DNA of 7,019 nt. Origin: JAAFKA01 sp043748455. Its GTDB lineage: Bacteria; Bacteroidota; Bacteroidia; Cytophagales; Thermoflexibacteraceae. Position 1 is the stretch's first letter; each line of letters begins with the position of its first letter. The position numbers and the translations under genes are program-made. This document shows positions 1-6,281 of this stretch, piece after piece. The notes under the pieces were generated by a model, which was given only the letters and a program-made list of their open reading frames with translations, was not told the DNA's origin and did not search any database. Where the stretch lies: contig JAYTNF010000032.1 of assembly GCA_043748455.1 (NCBI GenBank), positions 1 to 7,019 on the forward strand, written 5' to 3'.

Positions 1-1194
1 ACTAATTATATTCCTTATTTATTGTCGGGAGATGTGATAAAAGCAAATCTTACGTTTAATTCTCCAAGTTTTGATTGCAACGAATGGCTAACAGAAGAAA
101 AACCAAAACCTAATAAAGAAGCACCTTTAACAGTTATGGAAATTCCCAAAAACGTAGATTTTACTTTTGCTGCAACCATAAATGAAGTAAAATATACAAA
201 CATGAATTTAAGCAATGCAAAGGGAAATGTATTGATGCAAAAAGGGATTTTGCGTTTAAGTGGCTTTCAATTTGGAGTTTTGGGTGGCAATTTCATCACA
301 AATGGCACGTATGACCCTAGAAATCTTGCAAAACCATTGTTTGATTTTGACTTAAATATTAACAATGTTTCAGTCCAAGAAAGTTACAAAACCTTTAATA
401 CTGTACAGGGTTTAATGCCACTTGCCCAACATATTGTAGGAAATTTTACAACAGGTTTTAATCTCAAAGGCGAATTAGGACAAGACATGATGCCGATTTT
501 GACTTCGTTAAGTGGTGGTGGCTTGATAAAATTACTTGATGCAGCTTTACAAAATGCAGAGTTAATAGACAAATTAAAAACCTTGTTAAAGTTAGATAAT
601 ATCAGCAATAAACTTAAAAATGTTGATTTACAAGCCAAAATAGAGGCAGGTAAATTATATATCACAAATACGCCTTTTAGATTGGGAGATTTTGCAGGTA
701 CAATTCAAGGCAACAACGGACTTAATGGAAGTTTGGAATATTTATTGGAATTGAATGTGCCAAAAGGCAAAATGGGTGCAGAACTTAGCAGCAAATTAGA
801 CCAATATGTGGGTACAAATATGGCTGCAAAAGAAACCGTAAAACTACTCATTAATATTGGTGGCAGTTATAAAGCACCAACTTTTGCTCTTGCAAAGGGC
901 ACGGCTGATGATATAAAACAAGAGTTTTTGCAAAAAGTAGAGGAAACTAAGCAAAAAGCTGTGGATTCTGTCAAACAAGTTGCAACAGAAACAGGCAAAC
1001 AACTTGTGAATGATTTATTAAAAAAAGATAGCACTTCGCAACCTCCACAAAAACGTGCGGAAGATGCTTTAAATAGACTGAAAAGTGGACTTTTTGGCGG
1101 TTTTGGCAAGAAAAAAGAAGAACCAAAAGAAGAAGAAAAGCCAAAAGAGGAAGATAAAAAAGAGGAAATTAAGAAAGATAGTACAGGAAACTAA
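1..1194 (+). CDS. AsmA-like envelope protein, C-terminal part (5' end outside window)
   Basis: The reading frame is open from base 1 to the TAA at 1192-1194 and gives 397 residues without an N-terminus, so the gene begins before the window. The TTG at 22 is only an internal codon. The visible part has the alternating short beta-strand pattern and Gly/Asn-rich turns of the AsmA-like C-terminal region, for example GNVLMQKGILRLSGFQFG, followed by a helical stretch GGGLIKLLDAALQNAELIDK and more strands with TPFRLGDFAGTIQG. After about residue 300 comes a long amphipathic helical segment (DDIKQEFLQKVEETKQKAVD). The last 28 residues (about 370-397) are almost all Lys and Glu. AsmA-family proteins are envelope proteins implicated in lipid transport or outer-membrane homeostasis; that role is inferred here from resemblance only. 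The REP-like hairpin 19 bp after the stop may end the transcript. Family assignment is fairly secure, specific function unknown. Confidence 0.78.
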   Translation, partial: TNYIPYLLSGDVIKANLTFNSPSFDCNEWLTEEKPKPNKEAPLTVMEIPKNVDFTFAATINEVKYTNMNLSNAKGNVLMQKGILRLSGFQFGVLGGNFITNGTYDPRNLAKPLFDFDLNINNVSVQESYKTFNTVQGLMPLAQHIVGNFTTGFNLKGELGQDMMPILTSLSGGGLIKLLDAALQNAELIDKLKTLLKLDNISNKLKNVDLQAKIEAGKLYITNTPFRLGDFAGTIQGNNGLNGSLEYLLELNVPKGKMGAELSSKLDQYVGTNMAAKETVKLLINIGGSYKAPTFALAKGTADDIKQEFLQKVEETKQKAVDSVKQVATETGKQLVNDLLKKDSTSQPPQKRAEDALNRLKSGLFGGFGKKKEEPKEEEKPKEEDKKEEIKKDSTGN

Positions 1195-1212
1195 ATCATA
1201 GAAGTTATGAAG

Positions 1213-1253
1213 ATATTATGTAGCATTGGACTTTAGTCTGTGCGACATAATAT
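1213..1253. repeat. REP-like hairpin, diverged single copy
   Basis: This is an imperfect palindrome. Outer arms ATATTATGT (1213-1221) and ACATAATAT (1245-1253) pair perfectly. Inside them GCA (1223-1225) pairs with TGC (1241-1243), followed by two G-U wobbles and a GACT/AGTC pair closed by a TT loop (1233-1234). One mismatch (1222/1244) and one bulged T (1226) interrupt the stem. The core GGACTTTAGTC also occurs in both arms of the large element at 5991-6167, so these are probably members of one dispersed repeat family. It lies 19 bp after the stop of the AsmA-like gene and 68 bp before the nif3-like start. A T-rich run follows, so it could also act as a transcription terminator, but the T tract is weak. 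Confidence 0.7.
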
Positions 1254-1286
1254 TTTGATAATCAAGTAATTATTTTTCTAAATTTT
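1254..1286 (+). promoter_or_regulatory. weak candidate Bacteroidota-type promoter for the nif3-like gene
   Basis: TTTG at 1254-1257 is followed after 21 bp by TAAATTTT (1279-1286), which matches the Bacteroidota -7 element TAnnTTTG except for its last base. It lies about 35 bp before the nif3-like start codon. In DNA this AT-rich, one-mismatch matches arise easily by chance, so this is only a candidate. Confidence 0.25.
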
Positions 1287-1321
1287 TATCTTTCCTAACT
1301 TAAAATAATAATTAAAATCTT

Positions 1322-2422
1322 ATGAAAATTTCTAGAATTATCCAGCATTTGGAAACACTTGCACCTTTGGCTTATCAAGAAAGTTATGATAATGCAGGTT
1401 TAATTGTTGGTGATGCCAATGCAGAGCTAAGTAATATTTTGTGCACCTTAGATTGTACGGAAGATGTTGTAAATGAGGCAATTAACAAGGGTTGCAATCT
1501 AATTGTTGCCCATCATCCTATTGTATTTTCAGGTTTGAAAAAACTCATAGGTAAAAATTATGTGCAAAAAACCGTGATTTCAGCAATTAAAAATGATATT
1601 GCAATTTATGCAATTCACACAAATTTAGACCATGTGAGTTGTGGAGTTAATGCTAAAATTTGCCAAAAAATTGGACTTAATAACCCCAAAATACTTGCAC
1701 CAAAACGAAATATACTAAAAAAACTAACGACTTTTGTCCCTACCAAACATAAAGAAATTATACTTCATGCACTATCGGAAGCAGGAGCAGGAAATATTGG
1801 AAATTATAGCCATTGCAGTTTTACCACAATAGGAGAGGGGACTTTTATGCCTAATAATAAAGCAAAACCGCATATTGGACAGGCAAATGTGATAGAAAAA
1901 GTTGCAGAAACACGCATAGAGGTTATTTTTGAGGCTTATGCAGAAAATCAGATTTTATCAGCTTTAAAAAAAACACACCCTTACGAAGAAGTTGCTTATT
2001 ATATACATAATTTGGAAAATGAAAATAATGAAGTTGGTGCAGGTATGATTGGTGAGTTTGCACAACCTTTGTCTATTTCAGATTTTTTATCGCATTTAAA
2101 AACCTCTATGGAATTGCAAATTATTAAATATACAAAACTTTCTGACCGTAAATTGATTAGAAAAGTGGCGGTTTGTGGTGGTGCAGGTGGTTTTCTACTA
2201 AAAAATGCTATTGCCGCAGGTGCAGACGTGTTTGTTACTTCGGATTACAAATATCATGAGTTTTTTGATGCCGAAGGTAAAATCATGATTGCGGATATTG
2301 GACATTATGAAAGTGAACAATTTACAAAAGAATTACTGGTTGAGTTATTGACAAATAAATTTCCTGATATTCAGTCCATTCAGTCAAATGTCAATACAAA
2401 TCCTGTTGTTATTTTTAATTAA
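1322..2422 (+). CDS. Nif3-like dinuclear metal centre protein (YqfO type, with inserted PII-like domain)
   Basis: The 366-residue protein belongs to the NIF3/DUF34 family, which forms hexamers with a two-metal site; its biochemical role is unsettled, although links to GTP cyclohydrolase I have been proposed for some members. The N-terminal half-domain has SYDNAGLIVG (21-30), HHPIVFSGLK (64-73) with metal ligands H64 and H65, and HTNLDHVSCGVN (99-110) with D103. Residues about 130-235 form the inserted CutA/PII-like domain seen in B. cereus YqfO, ending in the hallmark HPYEEVAYY (219-227). The second half-domain has CGGAGGFL (285-292), DVFVTSDYKYHEFFDA (302-317) and DIGHYESE (325-332) with ligands H328 and E330. 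All expected metal-binding motifs are present. The ATG at 1322 precedes the conserved MKISRIIQHLE start and no SD is obvious. It converges on pyrC. E. coli YbgI is shorter because it lacks the inserted domain. Confidence 0.93.
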   Translation: MKISRIIQHLETLAPLAYQESYDNAGLIVGDANAELSNILCTLDCTEDVVNEAINKGCNLIVAHHPIVFSGLKKLIGKNYVQKTVISAIKNDIAIYAIHTNLDHVSCGVNAKICQKIGLNNPKILAPKRNILKKLTTFVPTKHKEIILHALSEAGAGNIGNYSHCSFTTIGEGTFMPNNKAKPHIGQANVIEKVAETRIEVIFEAYAENQILSALKKTHPYEEVAYYIHNLENENNEVGAGMIGEFAQPLSISDFLSHLKTSMELQIIKYTKLSDRKLIRKVAVCGGAGGFLLKNAIAAGADVFVTSDYKYHEFFDAEGKIMIADIGHYESEQFTKELLVELLTNKFPDIQSIQSNVNTNPVVIFN

Positions 2423-2426
2423 AAAC

Positions 2427-2466
2427 TTATAAGGTTAAAAAAATGTATAGATTTTTAACCTTATAA
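2427..2466. terminator. bidirectional hairpin terminator between nif3-like gene and pyrC
   Basis: TTATAAGGTTAAAAA (2427-2441) and TTTTTAACCTTATAA (2452-2466) form a perfect 15-bp stem with a 10-nt loop (2442-2451). It starts 4 bp after the nif3-like stop and ends 14 bp before the pyrC stop on the other strand. The A run and T run sit at the loop end of the arms, so it is not a textbook GC stem plus U tract. Position between two converging genes and perfect symmetry support a shared terminator. Confidence 0.75.
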
Positions 2467-2480
2467 TAAATTTCATGGGT

Positions 2481-3818
2481 TTAGAGCCGATTAAACTCTA
2501 TTCGTTTTCCTGTTTTACTTTCATTAAAATTTCCGTGCTCGTAGGCTAAATGTCCAGATACAAAAGTGTGAGTAATTTGTCCACTAAAAGTATGATTTTC
2601 AAACGGTGACCAAGCACATTGATACAAAATATTTTCTTTTGTAACTGTTGTGTCTGCTTCCAAATCAAATAATACTAAATCTGCATAATAACCTTCTTTT
2701 ACAAAGCCACGTTCTGCAATTTGAAAACAAACAGCAGGTGCATGACACATCTTTTCTACGATTTTTTCCAAAGAAATTTGACCTTTTTTGTAAAAATCTA
2801 ACATTATTAACAGTGTATGTTGTATTAATGGCACACCTGACGGAGATTTCCAATAATTTTGTTGCTTTTCTTCCCACGTGTGAGGAGCATGGTCAGTGGC
2901 AATAACATCTATTTTATCATCTAACAAAGCCTGAAAAATAGCTTTTTTATGTCTTGATTCCTTAACCGCAGGGTTACATTTAATTTGTGAGCCTAAACGA
3001 AAATAATCTGAACTATCAAAATATAAATGATGCACACAAACCTCCGAAGTAATTTTTTTGTCTTTTAATGGAATTGTGTTATCAAATAAATTTGTTTCTT
3101 CTTCCGTTGTAATGTGTAAAATATGTAACCGAGTGCCGTATTTTTTTGCTAAACTTGATGCCAACATAGAAGATTTTAAACATGCAACTTCATTTCTAAT
3201 ACTATGATGCACATGTTGAGGCACATTATCACCATAAAGATTGCGATATAACTCTGAATTTTGCCTAATTATACCTTCATCTTCACAATGTGTAGCTATT
3301 AACAAGGAACTTTTACTAAAAATATTATGTAAAGTTTGTTCGTTATCCACCAACATATTGCCCGTAGAAGAACCCATAAATATTTTTAACCCACAAACAT
3401 TTTTAGGATTAGTTTTTAAGGCTTCTTCTAAATTATCATTAGAAACTCCCATAAAAAAAGAGTAGTTTGCCAATGAAGTTTTGGCTGCAATGTCATATTT
3501 ATTCTGCAATAATTCTTGTGTAAGTGCATTAGGAACAGTATTTGGCATTTCCATAAATGTCGTAACGCCACCTGCCACTGCTGCCTTTGCTTCGCTATAA
3601 ATTGTGGCTTTGTGGATAAGCCCAGGTTCTCTAAAATGAACTTGGTCGTCAATAATTCCTGCCATAAGATACTTGCCTGCCGCATCTATTACCTTATCAG
3701 TTGGAGTTGCAGTAATATGTTTTGCAATTTTTTCTATACGTTGCCCACTTATTAACAAGTCTGTTTCTATAATTTTGCCCTCATTAATAAGTTTTGCATT
3801 GGTGATAAGTGTTTTCAT
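2481..3818 (-). CDS. pyrC: Dihydroorotase (class I / multifunctional-complex type)
   Basis: It catalyses reversible cyclisation of N-carbamoyl-L-aspartate to dihydroorotate, the third step of de novo pyrimidine synthesis, in the cytoplasm. With the start at 3818 the protein has 445 residues, beginning MKTLITNAKLINEGKIIETD; an in-frame ATG 12 codons upstream (3854) would add a poorly conserved-looking extension, so the inner start is preferred. The amidohydrolase motifs occur in order: DDQVHFREPG (57-66) with zinc ligands H61 and H63-type position R63 binding substrate; MPNT (91-94); GLKIFMGS (143-150) with K145 at the position of the carboxylated lysine; HCED with H177; LHILHIT with H235; KCNPAVKE (280-287); and ATDHAPH with catalytic D309. 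All active-site positions look intact. Allantoinase or hydantoinase is the main alternative, but the MPNT and GSSTGNMLVD style fits dihydroorotase better. The hydratase-family gene lies upstream on the same strand with a 110-bp gap, so co-transcription is possible but not shown. Confidence 0.88.
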   Translation of the reverse strand: MKTLITNAKLINEGKIIETDLLISGQRIEKIAKHITATPTDKVIDAAGKYLMAGIIDDQVHFREPGLIHKATIYSEAKAAVAGGVTTFMEMPNTVPNALTQELLQNKYDIAAKTSLANYSFFMGVSNDNLEEALKTNPKNVCGLKIFMGSSTGNMLVDNEQTLHNIFSKSSLLIATHCEDEGIIRQNSELYRNLYGDNVPQHVHHSIRNEVACLKSSMLASSLAKKYGTRLHILHITTEEETNLFDNTIPLKDKKITSEVCVHHLYFDSSDYFRLGSQIKCNPAVKESRHKKAIFQALLDDKIDVIATDHAPHTWEEKQQNYWKSPSGVPLIQHTLLIMLDFYKKGQISLEKIVEKMCHAPAVCFQIAERGFVKEGYYADLVLFDLEADTTVTKENILYQCAWSPFENHTFSGQITHTFVSGHLAYEHGNFNESKTGKRIEFNRL

Positions 3819-3928
3819 AAAAATGTTCTGTCTATTTAAAGTAGCCTTATTCAAATAATTACCATAGTGAAATATCGTAATTATTAAAATATCAATGTAT
3901 TTACTTCATAAATAATATTTCATATTTA

Positions 3929-4702
3929 TTATTTACCTTGAAAAGTTGGTTTTCGTTTCTCAATAAATGACATGACACCTTCCATAAAATCGGCAGTTTG
4001 GAAACATACACCTTGGCTGATAGCCTCTTTTTCCAAAGTTTCTGCTAAGGTATGATTTAAACCTGTGTTCAAATTTTCTTTAATTTTTGCAATCGCAATG
4101 CTTGGGGCAGACGCAAAATATTCTGTTGTTTGCTGAATATGATTTTGCAATTCCGCTTCGGTTTCAAACATTTTGTTGATTAAGTTTAACTGCAAAGCAT
4201 CACTTGCAGGAATCATGGCTGCTGCCGATACCAATTCAAATGCTTTGTGATAACCTACGGCTTTGGTCATAAAAAAACCGCCACCACCATCAGTTGCCAA
4301 GCCCACTTTTGCAAATATTTGACTAAATACTGCGGTTTTATCGGCAAATATCATATCGCAAGCCAACACAAAACTACAACCCACGCCCACACAAACTCCT
4401 TGCACTTTTGCAATAATAGGCACTGAACTTGCACGCATTGCCAACACAATTTTGTTGATATATGTCCGCAAATAATTTGTAACATCTGCAAAACGAGGGT
4501 CTGAAACTCCGCCCGAAAGGTCTGCACCAGACGAAAAATTATTACCTTCGCCACTCAGAACAATAACTTTTGTGCCATCAGTCTTTGTGTCTTCAAGCAT
4601 TTGTAACATAGCTTCAAGAATGTCTATTGTTATTGGGTTTTTCTTTTTTGGCAAGTTGAAAGAAACATTTTTAATGCCATTTTCTAAGGATATTAACAAC
4701 AT
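3929..4702 (-). CDS. Enoyl-CoA hydratase/isomerase (crotonase) family protein
   Basis: The 257-residue protein has the usual crotonase-fold length and architecture. The ATG at 4702 is preferred over an in-frame ATG at 4738 because the family begins close to the LLISLENGIKNVSFNLPKKKN segment, and because the best promoter element leaves a normal leader to it. The first oxyanion-hole segment is NNFSSGADLSGG (54-65); the second is GVCVGVGCSFVLACDMIFAD (102-121). The C-terminus FMEGVMSFIEKRKPTFQGK is typical of the family. By my alignment, both catalytic glutamates of classical hydratases are replaced: the position in GGGCEL is Ser110 and that in QPEI is Phe130. Instead Asp138 in GLATDGGGG matches the aspartate of PaaG-like and related enoyl-CoA isomerases (GLVPDGG). 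An isomerase acting on an enoyl-CoA is therefore more likely than a hydratase; the substrate is unknown. It reads away from the transporter gene and towards pyrC. Confidence 0.87.
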   Translation of the reverse strand: MLLISLENGIKNVSFNLPKKKNPITIDILEAMLQMLEDTKTDGTKVIVLSGEGNNFSSGADLSGGVSDPRFADVTNYLRTYINKIVLAMRASSVPIIAKVQGVCVGVGCSFVLACDMIFADKTAVFSQIFAKVGLATDGGGGFFMTKAVGYHKAFELVSAAAMIPASDALQLNLINKMFETEAELQNHIQQTTEYFASAPSIAIAKIKENLNTGLNHTLAETLEKEAISQGVCFQTADFMEGVMSFIEKRKPTFQGK

Positions 4703-4752
4703 TTTATTTAATTTAGTGGTAAAATTGATTTGAAACAAGGTTTTGTATGTGC

Positions 4753-4760
4753 CAAATATA
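4753..4760 (-). promoter_or_regulatory. candidate -7 promoter element for the crotonase-family gene
   Basis: Read on the minus strand this is TATATTTG, an exact match to the Bacteroidota -7 consensus TAnnTTTG. It lies about 50 bp upstream of the 4702 start codon. No good TTTG -33 element is seen at the expected distance; TTTA about 22 bp upstream is the nearest. It would also serve pyrC if the two genes are co-transcribed. Confidence 0.42.
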
Positions 4761-4841
4761 GTTTAAAATATTTTATTTCCTATAAATGTTTTATGAATTT
4801 GATAATTACTAAATTTGACTATTCATATTTATTTTAGAAAT

Positions 4842-4871
4842 TTCACAAAAATTATTAGTATCTTCACAAAA
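4842..4871 (+). repeat. pair of 9-bp direct repeats, 21-bp period, before the transporter gene
   Basis: TTCACAAAA occurs at 4842-4850 and again at 4863-4871, exactly 21 bp apart, which is about two helical turns. The second copy ends 11 bp before the transporter start codon. The spacing places both copies on the same DNA face, as for a dimeric regulator, but A-rich 9-mers can repeat by chance in this base composition. Confidence 0.4.
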
Positions 4872-4882
4872 CCGTGTAATTT

Positions 4883-5980
4883 ATGAAAACATCAGAAAAA
4901 CAGGACTTTAACATTAATTGGTCGCAAATTTATTCCTTAGCAGCCCTCAATGCAGCAGTTGTTATTAGTTGGATTGCCTATCATGATTACCAGCCAAAGG
5001 TATTAGAGAAGTTTGGATATACTGAATTGAGTAGCTTTTTGAGTATTGCACAGGCTTTGGTGCTGGTATTTATTCCACCAATAGCTGGTTATATTGGCGA
5101 TATTGTGATTAAAAAGAGTGGCAGTCGGTTTTTAGTTTTTACGATTGGTGCAGGTGTAACCGCCATGACCTTTATGGCAGTTGCTTTCAGCGTAACAGGC
5201 ACTGTTGAAGGTTTGAGGGTGTTTTTGCCCTTTATGATAGTTATATGGCTGATTTCGATGAATATTTTTCATAGTCCCGCAAATTCTATGCTCGAATTAT
5301 TTGCTCCTGCAAAACAGTTGCCACTTGTAATGTCAATTATTGTTTTGATAACAGAGTTATTATATAGTATAGAGCCTATTTTAATTACGATTGTTGATGC
5401 CATTGGTGCTGTTTTAACTTTTGTTACAGGCGGTGTTTTGCTGATAATTACAGGTTATTTCTTTAAAAAAACCACCTCAACCATGAATTTTACTCGCAGC
5501 ATTGAAACAGAATCTCGCACTGATAATTTTTTATATGTAATTTTAGCTGGAATTTTGGTTGGTTGTGTTGATACTGCAATAACCAATGATGCAACACTCA
5601 TGAAATGGTTTGGTGATAGATTTCTTAGTTTGTCAACTGTTGCTGATGTTAATAATTATGTGATTTGTGGAATTTTATTTGTAACTGCGGTGAGTTCCTT
5701 CTTTGTCGGAAGAATGATTGAACAACAAAATCTCAAAAATTTACTATTTTTGGGTATTATTGCAAGTGCAGTAGTTTTAACATTGCTTTATTTCATACCA
5801 AATATATTTGTAAGTTTAATTTTATGTGTGTTATTAGGCATGATTTTTAGTGTGTTGATTGTTGCGGCTTTTCCTTTTGCCATTAGCCATCTTTCAGCAC
5901 ACAATATTACGTTAGGAACAGGTTTGTTTTTTGGAAGTTTCAAAATAGCTGATGCCATTGTTGCGTGGATAAGTTTGTAG
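4883..5980 (+). CDS. MFS-type membrane transporter, substrate unknown, apparently lacking TM12
   Basis: The 365-residue protein is strongly hydrophobic, with about eleven predicted membrane segments at roughly 14-34, 50-73, 83-105, 112-134, 146-170, 176-194, 214-234, 256-276, 284-305, 307-331 and 343-364. The loop after TM2 reads GYIGDIVIKKSGSR (69-82), a recognisable form of MFS motif A with D73. The central hydrophilic loop (195-213) after TM6 fits the 6+6 MFS layout. The last segment, GTGLFFGSFKIADAIVAWIS, resembles TM11 of sugar/cation symporter-like MFS proteins, and the protein stops there, so TM12 seems absent; usual MFS length is about 400 or more. None of the three frames after the stop encodes a further hydrophobic helix. 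The stop lies 10 bp before the large palindromic element. The start ATG at 4883 gives a plausible short cytoplasmic N-terminus. It may be a naturally 11-TM variant or a shortened, possibly inactive, gene. Confidence 0.75.
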   Translation: MKTSEKQDFNINWSQIYSLAALNAAVVISWIAYHDYQPKVLEKFGYTELSSFLSIAQALVLVFIPPIAGYIGDIVIKKSGSRFLVFTIGAGVTAMTFMAVAFSVTGTVEGLRVFLPFMIVIWLISMNIFHSPANSMLELFAPAKQLPLVMSIIVLITELLYSIEPILITIVDAIGAVLTFVTGGVLLIITGYFFKKTTSTMNFTRSIETESRTDNFLYVILAGILVGCVDTAITNDATLMKWFGDRFLSLSTVADVNNYVICGILFVTAVSSFFVGRMIEQQNLKNLLFLGIIASAVVLTLLYFIPNIFVSLILCVLLGMIFSVLIVAAFPFAISHLSAHNITLGTGLFFGSFKIADAIVAWISL

Positions 5981-6021
5981 TACATTTACCTTAACTAATG
6001 TAAGTTGCGTAATAGGTGTAG

Positions 6022-6039
6022 AACGGACTTTAGTCCGTT
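6022..6039 (+). repeat. inner palindrome, left copy
   Basis: AACGGACT and AGTCCGTT pair perfectly over 8 bp around a TT loop (6030-6031). It lies in the left arm of the 177-bp element, and its core is shared with the hairpin at 1213-1253. Confidence 0.8.
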
Positions 6040-6117
6040 TTCGTAGCTATGGAAACCACAGTTTTTAGGCAAAAAAGGTGTTTTTACTCACAAAATTGTG
6101 ATTTTCATAACTAAAAA

Positions 6118-6135
6118 AACGGACTAAAGTCCGTT
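6118..6135 (-). repeat. inner palindrome, right copy (inverted)
   Basis: AACGGACT and AGTCCGTT pair over 8 bp around an AA loop (6126-6127). This is the exact reverse complement of the copy at 6022-6039, so either copy can form a small hairpin alone, or the two can pair with each other in the large stem. Confidence 0.8.
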
Positions 6136-6167
6136 CTACACCATACTATACAACTTACATTAACTAA

Positions 6168-6281
6168 CTAATATTTAAGTAGTAACTAGAAATTAGTTTG
6201 GACTATTTTTATTTACAAATCCTTGATTATCAATATTTTAAATAATTTAGAACTTACAACTAAAAACCTAAAATTTATCTC
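6168..6281. other. intergenic leader before the glycosyltransferase
   Basis: These 114 bp are very AT-rich and have stops in all plus frames. TTG at 6223-6225 followed after 17 bp by TAATTTAG (6243-6250) is a one-mismatch match to the Bacteroidota promoter pattern, 31 bp before the start codon. Nothing else is recognisable, and no remnant of a twelfth transporter helix is present. Confidence 0.3.

Larger units (their letters stand above)
5991..6167. repeat. 177-bp long inverted repeat / MITE-like or paired-REP element
   Basis: The whole segment folds back on itself. The left outer arm (5996-6007) pairs perfectly over 12 bp with 6151-6162, and 6015-6041 pairs perfectly over 27 bp with 6116-6142. 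Weaker pairing continues inward (TAGCTATGGAAA on the left against the complement of TTTCATAACTA on the right) to a loop region near 6067-6085. Each arm contains its own small palindrome with core CGGACT..AGTCCG. It contains no open reading frame. It fills more than half of the 301-bp gap between the transporter stop and the glycosyltransferase start. It could terminate transporter transcription in either direction. No clear target-site duplication is visible at its edges, so mobility is inferred only from its structure and from the related copy at 1213-1253. Confidence 0.85.

Noticed and set aside
22..24. TTG at 22 as the start codon of the first gene
   Set aside because: The frame is open to base 1 and the protein begins in the middle of an AsmA-like region, so the true start is before the window.
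384..665. 93-codon minus-strand open frame inside the AsmA-like gene
   Set aside because: It is fully antisense to the AsmA-like coding region and has no motif of its own.
2648..2905. 85-codon plus-strand open frame inside pyrC
   Set aside because: It lies wholly antisense to a well-supported dihydroorotase, shows no recognisable motif and has Cys/His-rich composition typical of antisense reading.
3428..3755. Overlapping open frames on both strands within the 5' half of pyrC
   Set aside because: They are frame-shifted or antisense readings of conserved dihydroorotase sequence, with no independent support.
3819..3854. Longer N-terminus for PyrC from the ATG at 3854
   Set aside because: The added 12 residues (MNKATLNRQNIF) are unlike the family start, while MKTLITNAKLI fits a normal amidohydrolase first strand.
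5981..6281. CRISPR array or small structured RNA gene in the transporter-glycosyltransferase gap
   Set aside because: There are only two copies of the core, inverted relative to each other and without regular spacers; the symmetry is explained by one long inverted repeat.
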